Shown one piece after another: positions 31,341 through 43,697 of a stretch of DNA of 64,000 nucleotides. Each line of letters starts with the position of its first letter. The stretch's first letter is position 1. The DNA is from Hyparrhenia diplandra (Eukaryota; Streptophyta; Magnoliopsida; Poales; Poaceae), in contig JADLZK010001356.1 in the NCBI GenBank assembly GCA_015847255.1, positions 106,494-170,493 of the forward strand, read 5' to 3'. The notes below the pieces were generated by a model. It did no database searches. It was not told the origin of the DNA and worked only from the letters and a program-made list of their open reading frames with translations. The position numbers and the translations under genes are program-made.

Positions 31341-34300
31341 TTGGCCCAAACTAGAAATACAATATAGAGCAGCCTAGTAAAAAAATAGAAACAAGAAAAA
31401 AAGGGATAGAAATAGGCGTATGGTAATCTCCTTCATCATTTTTTGTCGGGATCAGATCATGATTCTTGACTCTTGAGGCGATATCATAATCTGTACTGTT
31501 TGCCCAAAATAGATGGTCTGCTGGATTCATATGCTTTTTGGAGCTTTGCATTGCATCCTATTCCTGGCAATAGGGGCAGGCAAAGCAGCTGCTGTGAACA
31601 TCTCTGAATAGCTTCTCTTGTTTCTCTACCAGCCTATCTCTGGTCTCTGGACATGTGTAGTTACTCAAAGGGTCCATAGTAGCAGGACAGCAAAACGTGG
31701 AGCCAAAACCTCTGGCGTACCTCCGTCACATGGATGGCATGTCCACAATGTCTGAATCCATGTGTGTGTTTTCATGAGTCGATGCAGCGGCGAACGAAGT
31801 GCAGATCCGTCAGTGATTCATCTGTCTCCGTTGTTCGGTCAGTCTGATGTGGTGATTCTGATAGCGTATCTTGCAAAGCGTCTTTGTCTCCGCTGGATAA
31901 ACACTGCACAGATCCATAATCCGTATCTGAATCTGAAGCGGCGTGGTTAGGCTACAGCCAGGGTTTAGGCATCCCTACGACAGCAAGATGCCGAAAACAT
32001 GAGCTAGGATCTTGTCACATGAATGATATCAGTATTAGGCGATGTATGATCGACACCTTGTGTCTCTGCTTCTTTTTCTATCGTGGGAGACATTGGTATC
32101 GAAAAATAAAAACAAAGCAACCATGGAAGCTGCGGTCGTAATCAATCAATACTTCTATTTCATGTGCAGAGACATAGCAGTCATACCATACCAAACATGT
32201 TCTAAAAACCTTTGATACCCTCTCAGAATCTCACATGATTAGTATCGGGATTAAGCCTTAATATTATTCTTCCTTTTACACATTATAAACTTGGGCACAA
32301 AAACATGTTATAGGATTTAGGTCATGTGCTTCCATATCTACTTCCTTTGTAGAGTAGAACCATGTGTGTCTTCAATTGTCGATCTTCGTTCTGCATGCTG
32401 CAACTCAGAACATGTTTCTGCAAGCGGCAACTCAGAACACGAGTTGGAAGCAAAACATGAGCAAAAAGTCCTTCTTCCATATCTCATCACGTGCAAATGA
32501 ATGACAACAGCTTTGCATAAGCTTTCTGATGCTCCTGTGTTATCGACAGTTGCAAACAGGTGCACATGAACAAGATCTCCCTGGCCATCCATCCATAGGG
32601 CAGAGCTAGTAATGCGAGTTGTATGTTGCCTTCAAATCGAGGTGCCTTGCCACATGCGCCTGCATGGCAACATCATTTCGTTCACGCTCTGATGTTTGTA
32701 GTTTGCAGAACATGAAACCATCCCAATCCGACTTATGGTTTCAGGCTTTCAGCTGAATAACTGTCAGTAGGCCAGGAGCACTGACTGAGCACGGGTGGTT
32801 GTTTGTTAATAACTGTCAGTAGGCCAGTAGGCTTTTCAGCTGAATAATTGCTGTGGTCCCACCTTTTGTTTGCAAATGCAATGCTTCAACAAGAAACTAT
32901 TTTTTCTCCCTCGATCGGGCCATCCACCCGTATTTTCAACAAGAAACTTGTTTTCAGGCAGACGAATGAAGCATGACGATCATTTGCCTGATAATTGAAG
33001 ACGGTGATCCTCCGTTCTTTGCCTTGAATTAATTATAAACAACCGCAGGAAACAAACCAAATGCGAGGTCAAACTTTCTAGCTTTGAATTCTGATGGAAG
33101 AATTCAAACATGTACTGATATTCCAGAATCTTATAGTGATAAGTGAAGATGCAAAGAAACTTCCTTCGTGCTCCATTCAGTAATACTTTATCTCCATGAT
33201 TAACCATATGGCAGCAAAAAAATTATTGCTTCCTTTACTTTCATTCCAGCTCCAACTCTGTTGGATTTTTAGCGACAGGACAGTCTGTTTCACACGTCAG
33301 TTACGTCTCACAATTCAAACTTTGTTTTCACATTTGATACTTTTTCTCTGCACATGAAAACGAAGTCACTTTCTCATCGGTCATCTTTGTTCTGCTTGCC
33401 GTCATGCCGAGCAATGCTGCTCTTATTTCCCTATCATCAGCAATATCATTCAGGCAGTGACAGCTAGAGCCGATAACTCAGTGCTACTATCCTATTGTCT
33501 ATGATTGCATCGCTCTAGGCCGGCCTGGCCGGTTCTCCTCCTTGGCAGTCGCGTGAATCCCACATGCGGCGACCCGACTGCCGAAAAAAACAAGCAGCGG
33601 CACCCGGCAACCACTGGTAGTTTGCGGATGGATGCAATGTGTGTGCTGCACTGCGCACCTCGGTAAATGCGATTCAATGGATCCGTGGGATCCAACGCAG
33701 ACGCTATGCATATGCAAGTACTGGAGCCGCACCTGCAGGTACGTCCTTGCAGGTACCTGGGCAATGGCTGGCTGGCGATCCATCATCCATGGCCATAAAT
33801 AAAAACAAGTCTGGGTGGTGCCCCCAACCTCCGTGGACGCGACGCTCTCCGTTGCTTGCTTGGCACTTCGCAACGTGCTGAGCACATGCTCGCCCGGGCT
33901 CACATGGCCGGTTCTGCATGCAGTTTCGAAAGGCTCATGAGGATCGGCATGGAATCCAACAGGTTTTCGCTGCTCAGATGTGTAACGGTGTCGAAGATGG
34001 CGGTGGTAAAAAGAACCGGGTAAACGAGGGAAATTCACGGCCGGCGCGATGAAGTCACAAATCTGAATGGTTCAGAACTCTTTGACAGCTTCACCTTTCA
34101 GTCTTGAAAAAAATGATAATTGACCGGGCACAAAGTCATTTCTTTCCGAGGCGAAATCCGCTTGCTCATTGAGAATCATGTGCGTGCGAAGAATTAGAGG
34201 CAAGTTCTTGACAAACGGCTCATTTCTTCACAATTTGCAGGTATAATATATAGACACTGGATAATTGAGTTGGACTGAAGCTTTCAAAAATATAGAAGCT

Positions 34301-36070
34301 GCGTATAATTGGGTTGGACTTCAGAGGATCGGCATCTACGCTCCTCGGGGCGAACGGCCTTGTGCTTGTAACCCGAATTTCAACGTAGGCGACTAGGCGT
34401 AGTAGACCTCCGGTGAGGTGCTGCATGCGCTTGCATTGGGAGGCGAAGCCGCACCTTATCGAGATAAATTGTTGGACCAGCTGATTGATGGACGGGGAGC
34501 AATCAGATGCTTGATTGTTCCAAGCTACTCTTTTCTTGGAGTAGCATGGAGATGTCTTCATAACCTGAACTCCTGAAGCACTAGTTTTCTTGGATTAGCA
34601 TAGAGATGTCTTCGTAGACCTGAAGGACTAATTTTCTCGCCACATTTATTGGAAATTTATTGGAAATGAAATCGTAAGATGACAGATGAAATCATCATTA
34701 GGCCGTTCCTTTTTAATTGAGAAAAAGGCACTTCGCTTTTTTCCTTTGGGTTCAAGCCAAAGAGAAAAGGAGGAAAACAGCGGACAGAAACATTGACTTG
34801 AGTGTATGAGAAGTAGAACCTCAAGGATAACTAGTGTCACCACTAAGAGAAGGAGAAATCAAACAGCAAAATGAAACAATTGAAGGTTAAACAAACATCA
34901 AACTCAAATCTCCTGAGTGTGTTGTAGAGATAAAAGACCCATCATACATTCATACTTGACAAGAGTGGATTCTCTCATATCTCCTGTGCACACAAAGATC
35001 TCTTCATTTTCAAAAGGTGAAGATATATATTGTGTCAATCGTCTTGATGTAATTTCTTATTATGCACCATTGTAGTTACCAACAGAAAAGTTCTCATCTC
35101 GTATATGGCACTACTCAAATTTCCCTTGTCCTCTATGCTGTTGCCGTCAATGACGGAGTATGATAAGGGGTGAAAAGAATTGAACTTCTCAGGTTAGTAC
35201 AGTGCTGTGCATCAAGCAATGGTGCATGGAGGAGCAAGGGATCTTTTCAAGCAGCAAAAACGATGAAATCTCAGGACTATTCAAGAATTTATTTGGAAAT
35301 CGATTGAAATCCTGAAAAAAATATATGCAATTATCAGGAATATGGAGATTGAATAGGTTTAGTACAGAGGAGGTGAAATCTCATGCAATTCAAAAGGCTG
35401 TGTTTTCTACATCCAAACAACTTGTTGCCAATTTGTTTCAAACTGAAGTTGCTTATTTCTTCGCTCAGGTAAGTCAGCTGATGCATATATACATCATACT
35501 TCGCCTACATGTGAAGTAGTACAGAAAACTCTCCTCCGAACAAAAACAGCAACAATCGATTAAATAAACTTTAAACAACTGATATTCAAGTTCATCAAAC
35601 TATGCACAAATTAATTTTAAAGTAGCAACCATTTTCATTACAATATCAGTACTACATAAATGTACTGATGAAGTACATGATATATACACATTTAAGTATG
35701 CTCAACTAGTCAAGATTCTTTATAAACAACCAGTAGTACATAAAGATAGAATAGCAATTACTGCAAATCAAGGATGACAAAGGACAAACGGAAAGAAAAA
35801 AAAATCGAATCTTTCAGTTACAGGTATAGCTAGCTCCTCGAGAAAGTAAAATCTACAGAACACAGAAAATCCTTTGTTTTCCGCATCAAATTTTCCATAA
35901 TAATTTGCATCCATGAGGGCTACGTACCCAGTCAGATCAGCTCAGTTCTTGAGAGATAAAATCAGAGCAGTAATTTCTAATCCGTGGGGGAGATACTATC
36001 GACTCATCCTCACCACACCACGTTACAAAGAAGAAGAGAGAGAAAAAAACATTTTGTTTTTGTTCTTGAG
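31341..36070. other. 4.7-kb intergenic stretch, no gene recognised
   Basis: Open frames such as 33499-34038 (minus, 179 codons) have no domain, no homopolymer-corrected extension and no promoter I can support. Small imperfect direct duplications occur: AATAACTGTCAGTAGGCCAG at 32757 and 32808; CAACTCAGAACA near 32400 and 32429; a 40-base block (TTTTCTTGGA.TAGCAT.GAG) at 34531 and 34582. Confidence 0.4.
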
Positions 36071-36076
36071 CTCCAC

Positions 36077-36532
36077 CTATCTGCAGAGCGTTGTTGGGCG
36101 TGCCACGTCCGACTCATCGGCGGCGCCGTACTCGACGCTGCAGTAACAGAAAGGCGCGCACGTCCTTCTGTTCTTCTCGACGGCCTTGAGGATGGACTCG
36201 AGGAGGGGACCTCGCAGGGATGCGGAGCACGCCCTCCTGCTGAAGCCGAACTCCTCCTCGGCACTCCCGCAGCAGCGCCGCGAAGGCGCGGTGCTTCAGG
36301 TACTCCATCGGATCACGAACCCTCTGCATCGAGGGGCCCACGCACACGGCGAGGTGGCCCTGGGCGGCGGCGAGGAGCCCGACGGCGGCGCCGTCCGTGA
36401 AGCGAAAGCGTCCGCTTCAGGAACTTCTTGGCCTTGCTCGCCGGTGCATTGCCGCCGCCGCCGGCGGCGGTGGGCGAGCTTGCTCCTTGGGGTGACCGAC
36501 AGCTTGCGCCACTTCTTCAGCATCTGCTGCAT
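36077..36532 (-). CDS. SAUR auxin-responsive protein, several frame breaks
   Basis: Intronless, about 150 codons. Minus strand starts MQQMLKKWRKLSVTPRSK at 36532. Then, in shifting frames, come APASKAKKFLKRTL, GLLAAAQGHLAVCVGPSMQR, MEYLKHRAFAALLRE, FGF-QQEGVLRIP, ESILKAVEK and YCSVEY, ending CR-stop at 36077. The SAUR core (VGPSMQRFVIP, EYLKHRAF, LL.EAEEEFGF, G.L.IPC) is clear. SAURs are early auxin-induced proteins that inhibit PP2C.D phosphatases and so activate plasma-membrane H+-ATPase and growth. At least seven one-base indels, of both signs, are needed (e.g. extra C in the FTDG codons, extra G after ATGCAGAG, missing C before the GAG of the PCEVP segment). Every codon between them is conserved, so sequencing error is likely. 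Confidence 0.75.
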
Positions 36533-36834
36533 ACGCACGATCTCGGTGATCTTGTTCGACTTCTTGGGGCCGACTGCTCCATTTGTGCTGGGTCTGGTGA
36601 CGATCTGGGACTTTTTCTGGTGGTTTTGAGGCACTCGACGAGTTTGTTTTGATGGTGTGGTGGAGCTCTGCCGCGCCCATCGAGGGGGTTTTAAAGGCTG
36701 TAGAGCGATGGGCCCCCACTGCCCCAGCCGAGCTCTTTCTCCGGTGGGTCCCACTTCAATATGTGAACTTCAAACTGTCGATGAGTTTAACTGGTCAAGA
36801 AAAGCTCCTCTCTCCGTCTTATTAGAGCAACTCC

Positions 36835-37873
36835 AACAGCATCTCTATACCACCTCCCAATCTTAGCAGCTGGGTAAAAAGCATTTATATCAGTCCCAAC
36901 AAGCATCACTAAATACTGCTCCTCAATCTTTTGGAAGGCTGGAAAATTCCTTCCAATTTCGCGCGTATATTTACGCACGACTGCGGCGTTCCAATCCTTC
37001 CCTATCGCACTTCAGCGCGCGAGAAGGGCTTTCGCGCCGCCTCCGTGAAATTTCCGCCGCCGGTCCCCTGCTTCGCGCGTGGAGAAACATGACGACGAGA
37101 GCCACATCGTCGGCTGCTCCGTGTCCATCGACTGCGATGGCCAGGGCGTCGAGGTCCTCGAGGCCGTCGCGGACGGCATCGCGGTCGCTGATGTCCTCCG
37201 TCCCGACGCGCTATGTCCCGAGCGTCGCGGTACGTACGTATGTGTGCCGGGAGCCGTTCATTCTCTCTCTCGTCGCCAGTTCTGTGCGCGTGGGTTCGGT
37301 ACCGCCGGCAAGCTGATTCTGGCATGGCAAAGCATCCATCGTCGCCAGTATATGTGACCCTTTGTACAGATCAGAACGTTCTTTTGCCCGGCCGTTAAGA
37401 TCATGCACTTGGGAAGAATGCAGCACGAACGCACCGACGTCCTGCTTCTCGCCGTCGATGTATCGAACCTACCGCGAGGACACCTCCAGGCATCACGATC
37501 GAGGACTCTACTTCGGATGAGTGCATCACGTGTGCATCGAGGACTCGTACGTATCCATCGAGGGCTCTTGGGACAGGATCACGTATGTATCCATGGAGGA
37601 CTCTGGTGGAAGACTGCAGCACCTTGGACAGCAGCTACGGTATCCACATCAAGACGGCGTGTGCCGGCGGCGCTGAGCTTCTTTGTGCGAGGAGAGACGA
37701 TGAGTCCCTGGATCAACTACCGGGCCAACTAACTATTATAGGTAGACCCAAATTTAGTTTTTGGAAGTCAAGTATTGGACACTGTTGGAGATCGATGTTT
37801 TTTTCCATTCCAATACCGTTTTAGGAGTTGCTAAACTTATGGTTATTGGGATAAAATTATGGATCGCGTTGGA
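36835..37873. mobile_element. possible TIR element with GC-rich cargo
   Basis: Left end GAGCAACTCCAACAGCATCT has an inverted, imperfect counterpart near 37840-37875 (minus: CCTCCAACGCGATCCATAAT). AT-rich shoulders enclose a GC-rich core (36980-37740) resembling gene sequence. The CTCCAAC..ATC terminus is common in grass TIR elements. No target duplication identified, so the borders are tentative. Confidence 0.35.
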
Positions 37874-37874
37874 G

Positions 37875-38640
37875 GGCATGATTTCGCCGGTCCTTTCAAA
37901 CCCGTAGATGATAACCACAGTAATGTCCTAGATTTAATCAGAGTTTATGTATAGAGAATGCCCGATAATAAGGTGCGTATTCGATTTTATTTATAGAGAA
38001 TCCTGGGAGTTATGATATTATATTATCGCGCCACTCCTAAATCTTTTTCCCTCTAAGTGGATTACTCATGGATTAGACAGCTAGATTGCGCTGCGTACGG
38101 GCATGGATCCGTGGATCCGCAGTGGCGCGCTAGCCTGGCGCCGAGCCGCCGCCCAGGGACTCTAGGGTGCGCAGGTCGGTGGAAGAGCTCCTGTAGCGAC
38201 TCAGGAAATCCAGCGTCTGCTTGAGTAGCCGCCGAACATGGCCTCGTACTCCCGCCTCCGCCATTTTCCCTGAAGTCGTCAAAAACCTATGTAGATGAGG
38301 GTTTCCCTTGCTGGCGACAGGGACTAAGGTCTGTTATTTTAAAAAATGCATGGTTTTGTAGTTGGAGGTTAACTTCTGAACAGGCGGTGTTCTCTCTCTC
38401 CCTCTCCGCTCGCTTCTTAGGCATGATTTCGTCAGTCCTTTCAATCAAACCAAACAGAGACGATAATACAGTAATGTCCTAACGTTTAGTCCAGATTTAT
38501 TTATAGAGAATGCTGGATAATAGGTCCGTAATCTAAAAAAAATAAAAAATGCATGGTTTCTAGAAGAGGAAAAAAAAAAGAGAGCATGGTTTGGCCAGAT
38601 TAAGGTTAACTTCTGAACGACGGTGTTCTCTCTCTCCAAG
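37875..38640. repeat. duplicated block A-B / A'-B'
   Basis: Segment A (37875-37972, GGCATGATTTCGCCGGTCC..) recurs as A' (38420-38522). Segment B (38348-38401, GCATGGTTTTG..GTTAACTTCTGAAC) recurs as B' (38582-38637). A and B are 375 bases apart, A' and B' only 60, so one copy carries an extra internal piece (37973-38347). Confidence 0.65.
38130..38264 (-). CDS. small ORF or captured exon, unknown
   Basis: ATG to TAG, 44 codons: starts MAEAGVRGHVRRLLKQTLDF and ends LGGGSAPG, with an amphipathic, protein-like middle (LLKQTLDFLSRYRSSSTDLR). It lies in the extra piece of the A-B duplication. I do not recognise it. It may be a terminal exon picked up by a transposon rather than a working small gene. 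Confidence 0.3.
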   Translation of the reverse strand: MAEAGVRGHVRRLLKQTLDFLSRYRSSSTDLRTLESLGGGSAPG

Positions 38641-39873
38641 TTGACGTGTCGGAGACGCTGGAAAGATTGCCATTCCACTGTCATCTTGGATGGACAAAAT
38701 GTTGGCTTTTTGGCGTCAGTCGTCTGTGGAGAATTCGATGTGCCAAAGTTATCCACCAACTCGTTGCTTTTTCTGACGGCGGCTCAGTCAGGTCCATCTA
38801 GCGAAAGGGGAAAATGTGGATCCAAGACCACCGCAAATCTACCGTCACCTGAACTGAAATATTCAGTCAAACAAAAGCTCGCTCGCGTTGCCGATCTCAG
38901 AGCCTGTTGCCAACAAGCAGCAACATGCTCCGAAAACCGCCCGTTGACCAACAGTTTCCCCTTCTGCTGCAGCTAGCTGCAGCTGAGATCTACAACAGGT
39001 CGGGCGTGTCAGAGCCTCTGCAGTTTGGGCGGCCAGGAATCGCGAGACCTGCATGCAGCATATGCGTCGTGTGTACGGGGTCCCGTACGCCTCGTTCTTC
39101 CAGAAGGATCGATCGATCAGAATATGAACACGGCAGGTGGAAGAAGAAGCTACATGCATGTGATGAGCACACTGTAATAATGCACCAGCCAAGCCAAAGC
39201 ATCATTATACTATTAGCACTAATTTCTCTAAGCGAATTAATTAACTAGCCAAACCAGCTGCTGCCTGTGATTGCCTTGCCCTAATCATTTTGGCGGTTGG
39301 CAATGCATGGCAGCATTGACTTGGATAAAGAAAAAAAAAAAGTTGGCCTGCGCCCATTTTTTTAATCTTCTCCTCAGATTTCGGCATCTACGGCGTCGTC
39401 CTTCCCATCCTGCATGCACCAGCTCTACCGATCGTGTTCTCCCGTACGAAACGTACCACATGATCGGTATTCTCTCTCCCCTAGTCTAGCTGCTCAGATC
39501 CGGGTGGTTAATCTATCAAAGTCCATTGCTGGTGGTTAAACGCGGCGTAACAAGTGTCCTAAATCCCAATGTGATCGACAAAAAAGTGTTCGTTGCGTCG
39601 TCGTCGTCGTCGCCGCCGACTTCTCCTATCCAAGGGAGTTGATGGTGGTTATGGATTTTGATTTCGCGATCAAAGGTCATCATCATCATTTTGCAGTAGT
39701 TGGTAAGATCGATTACTATGCGAGGTTGCGGCCACGACGGGGGCAAGAACAAACCAATCATTTGTAGGCGTGTTCGGTTAGTTAGTGAGCGGCAGATTCC
39801 TCTTTCACCTAATTTCTGCATTATGTTGTTCTGTTACTCGTCTGCTCTCTGCTCTGAGATTTTGGCTGTACCT
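38641..39873. other. intergenic, nothing recognised
   Basis: No gene supported. Contains short (CGT)n at 39596-39611 and (CAT)n at 39678-39690. Several short frames lack any family signature. Confidence 0.35.
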
Positions 39874-40157
39874 CGGCCACGTTTAGTTTGGCTAAAGTTT
39901 TTAAACTTTTACTCTCTATAAAGTCGCATCGCGTTAAATGCAGCTGAAAAGGCGTATGTTCGGGATTATTAAATGTAGGTAAAAAAAAAAAAATAATTAC
40001 GCGGTTTAGATGTACATTGCGAGGCGATTCTTTTTGAGCCCTAGTTACCCGCGTGATTGGATAATTACATTTAACAAGCGAAAGTCGCTCTTCTGGTGTC
40101 TTTGCGAGGAGAACAAGAAATGCTTTTGGCAAAACTTTAGCCCAACTAAACGAGGCC
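39874..40157. mobile_element. GGCCTTGTTTAG-type MITE, diverged
   Basis: Starts CTCGGCCACGTTTAGTTTGG and ends CCCAACTAAACGAGGCCCTC, inverted to each other. The core TTAAATGTAGGTAAA, AATAATTACGCGGTTTAG and TTGAGCCCTAGTTACCCGCG matches the family at 3230-3519. Confidence 0.7.
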
Positions 40158-41530
40158 CTCGCTATTTAACGATCGATTCATAAGCTACTAGCTAGCCTAC
40201 TAATACAATACAGTTTGAAAGTATACTAAAACTACATATATCTTCATCTGCCTACGCCAAAATGATAAAAATAACCCCGGCCGCACGCCACTGATGAAAC
40301 AAAGCATCTGTGTGTTCGTATAGCTTCTTGCATTGCCTGAACTAAACGCCCAGAGTCAGAGAGGAGGTAACATGATCGACACTTGCATGGTTGATGGCAA
40401 CTTGACATGTGGCTGTAGTACTCTCCCAGCCGGGCGCCCGAGCCTGTGTGTGTCATGTGTTCTGATCAGCGCGTCGGCGGCGGGCTTCGGTTATGCCGAC
40501 GACTAACAACCAACCAAAATATAACAATGTGTGCAGCCACATTTGGCTCCATTTTTCGGGCTGTTCTTCGTTGTTAATTTACTCATAAAATTGCAGTGAG
40601 GCACGTGATGACAGACTTAAAGCTACATACGCTCCAGTAAGATCGGCGCTAACAATAAGAGCATCTATATATCGTTGCTAAACCAACTAAGCCAACAAAA
40701 TGTTATCGCCAGTCAAGTGCAAGTGGAAGTACTTCTTCACTACATAATGTTGCTATATATATTTCTAAAAATTTGATGGGCTTTTTCGGCACTTCCTGGT
40801 TGAATTGTCTCTATGGGCGGTAGAGGTGGGGTTGCTAATGATCCGTCACCGCACCCTGCCTGCTGGCGGGTACGTACACTAACGAAGTAGTATTGTAGTA
40901 TATGATAAACGTTGAGATCGGTCCGGAAACGCATAATTAACAATTAACCGCTCGTAATGCATGCTGTACTTGTACAGTACTGTACTCCGTCCTACGCTAG
41001 CTTTAGATTCTTGCCTGGTCTAAGTTTGACTTTCATCTGCTAGGCCGTTGCACGCTGCATACAAAGGCAACAGTACTTTCCGCAGCAGGGAACAGGCGGG
41101 GCCAAACTCCAAAGCATCAATTTCGAGACTGCGAGCATGCATGCAGCAACAATTCTACTGGTACTCTACTGGCGGTTAAAGGCCCATTTGAGCATCGCCA
41201 AGTCGGCGGCGACATTTTCACCATAGCGTAGTAGGCCGTGGTAGGCGTGACCCGGCCAGCGCTTGTCGGTAGCGATTTGGCCGGCCCGGCCGAGAGCGGG
41301 GCTCTAAATTGAATTGGCACAGTCAGGCCCTAGCAGCTTGTTTTCTCGTTCTCCAACCAACGGTCAATCTGATGACCGGACTTTGAAAATATACACCCAT
41401 CACATCATAAGGTCTTTGTCATTCTTGGGATTTAGAGATTTGACTGAAATTCATGTATAGGAATATTTATATCTATAACACCTACTAAATAAGCGTCATT
41501 AGTTCCCGATACATATTTGGTTATATATTA
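40158..41530. other. intergenic, nothing recognised
   Basis: No open frame with a supportable function and no repeat family identified. Confidence 0.35.
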
Positions 41531-41787
41531 CTCCCTCGAGGATAGTATTAGAAGTCGTTTAGGACAGCGACACGGTTTTTCAAAACATGGCTTTTGACTC
41601 TTTATTATTATAAAAATATTTATGGAAATATGATATATGTATACTTTTATTAAAATATTTTTAAAGACAAATGTACTCATATAATTTTTTTACATTACAA
41701 AATCAACAACAAAAGTTATTGATGATTTATATTCCGATGTTTGACCCAAACCTTATCCAAAAAGCGACTTCTAATACCGGCCAGGGG
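41531..41787. mobile_element. Stowaway MITE, second copy of the 4493-4753 family
   Basis: Starts CTCCCTCGAGGATAGTATTA and ends TTCTAATACCGGCCAGGGG with TA on each side. The interior is nearly the same as 4493-4753 (e.g. AGAAGTCGTTTAG.ACAGCG and TTATTGATGATTTATATTCC), so the two copies are recent relatives. Confidence 0.8.
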
Positions 41788-42852
41788 TATATATCAAATC
41801 TGTAAACTTGACCGGACTTAAAATAGTTTATAACAAAACTATATAGTATTATCCTTTTCAATGGGGTTAGTGTGTATAAGAGATCGATCTCTTTATACTA
41901 TTCTCCTCCTTCAAATGTGTGTCAACACAACGTTCAGCCAGCGAGAGGTGGTTGCGCACGAGGAAAACGATGTGTGTCAATGTTGAGGCGGCTACGAGAT
42001 GTCATTTGTTTAAAGTTTCTTCAGCTGAGGTAAGTGTGCGTTCGTTTGCTAGCTAGTACTGAATTTTCAGCAGAAAACATGCACGTAATGACGAAAGGTA
42101 ACTTGCTTTCAAAAAAGCCATGCTTACATCCATATAAGCGCATCGGAAGGAGATCATCTTTCCTGCTCTAGAAACCTTTTTGGTCAATTTGGTTGATCTG
42201 CCTGAAAGGTGCGGACGTACGCATGGGCGGTGGGGAGTGGCACATGAATTTGACAGAATATAATAATATATATATGGTGTAGCCTTCGACATTTCCACAC
42301 AGCTAGCGATTAGAATGCCCGGCCCGGGACTGATCGTCGACGTCTGTTGGAAACTTTGCGCGGCACCAAAATTTCTCTTGAGCCCGGTGATGCGACGACC
42401 CTAAAGCATGCATACGTACAATGTCCAACATGTGCGTTTTGATTTTGCCGGGCAAAAGTGGTCGAGCGACGAGCTTTCTCGAGGTCGAGTCGAAAATTCA
42501 TGCAGTTGCTACAGCCGCGAGATGAGGTTGCCGACGACTGTCGCTGGTCGCGCACAGGCGGGGCATGCGCATGCCTCTCTTCCTCCGTCACTACTGAAGT
42601 AGTTGTTCGCTTTCAGCTTTTTCTTTCGAGTTTCGACTAGTACAGGCACAGGAAAAGCGCACGCACGCAGGCAAGAACTGGTGGAACGCAAAAGCGATGG
42701 TCATTTGTCATCTCTGCACTTCCTTTCACTTTCCCACACTTTATTCACCACCTTCAATACTTGTACTTTACCACTCGTAGCAGTCCACCACAGTCACTAG
42801 TTTCATCGATATCTCATCGATATTTCCAGGAAGGAATATTTCAACACATGTT
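41788..42852. other. intergenic, nothing recognised
   Basis: No gene, domain or repeat family identified. Confidence 0.35.
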
Positions 42853-43697
42853 TTAAAAGTAGATGTGGGGGTGTTTTCATGTTTTGGAATGATGTTTCAG
42901 ATTGTATAAATATATTCCTGAAAAAGAAGTGGGTAGACAAAGTAGTGTTGGCAGATTCGGTTTTTCTGAATACCCGCCGAATTTTCCATTGTATTTCTAC
43001 TTGAATCAGAAAAAAAAAACATTTCTCGATTTAACAAAATGATGATACATAGTGCAATATGGTCAGAACAAGGTGTTGCATAATACAAACCCAGGAAAGA
43101 AAGGGAGTTTAATCCATAGAACTTTTTTACGCTCCTTTTCTATCTAATTAGTTTTATGTTTGTTCTAATTACAAAACAAACAAGAATAAATCACACAACC
43201 CATATCTAACTCCTGTTTTAGTGGGCCTATGTCTTGTATCCGTTACTTGGTCAGTGGATTTCAAATCACACAACCCATATCTAACTCCTGTTTAGAAACA
43301 CTGTGCTTGCTAGCTTATCCTTTTTTAGATATATGCCTATTCCTCTCCCTGAGCAAGGTATATAAGGTAGTCACTCATTGCTAGAACTACTACTAAATGA
43401 AATGCTAGTGCTAAGCTTCAAAGTACTACTCAGAAATCTTATGCATAGGAAATCCTATCTATATAGATAGTGGTTTTCGTTATCCTCAAAAAAGCCACTC
43501 AGCCAAACTCTTTCCCTACTTTTCCTATTAGAAATTGCTGCTACTCCCTATGTTTCCTATTTTTTTTATTTCCTACCTCTAGTGAGTGAGTCCTCCCACC
43601 CAAGCTAAAGAAACCTATACCCAAGTTAACTCCTTTCTACTACACTTGAAACATCATTAAAGAAAACATTAGAAAACACCCCCACATCTACTTTTAA
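42853..43697. mobile_element. 845-bp element bounded by a 26-bp perfect inverted repeat
   Basis: TTAAAAGTAGATGTGGGGGT.. at 42853-42878 is the exact reverse complement of 43672-43697. The interior is AT-rich without coding potential and holds a 30-base direct repeat (AATCACACAACCCATATCTA..) at 43189 and 43264. A further partial copy (TTTTAAAAGTAGATCACATG) follows at 43741. The superfamily is not clear and no target duplication was found. Confidence 0.5.

Noticed and set aside
33499..34038. 179-codon minus-strand frame
   Set aside because: No recognisable motif, no promoter or splice context, Cys/His placement not zinc-finger-like.
43189..43293. CRISPR-like direct repeats
   Set aside because: Only two copies of a 30-base unit within an AT-rich element of a plant genome; no array.
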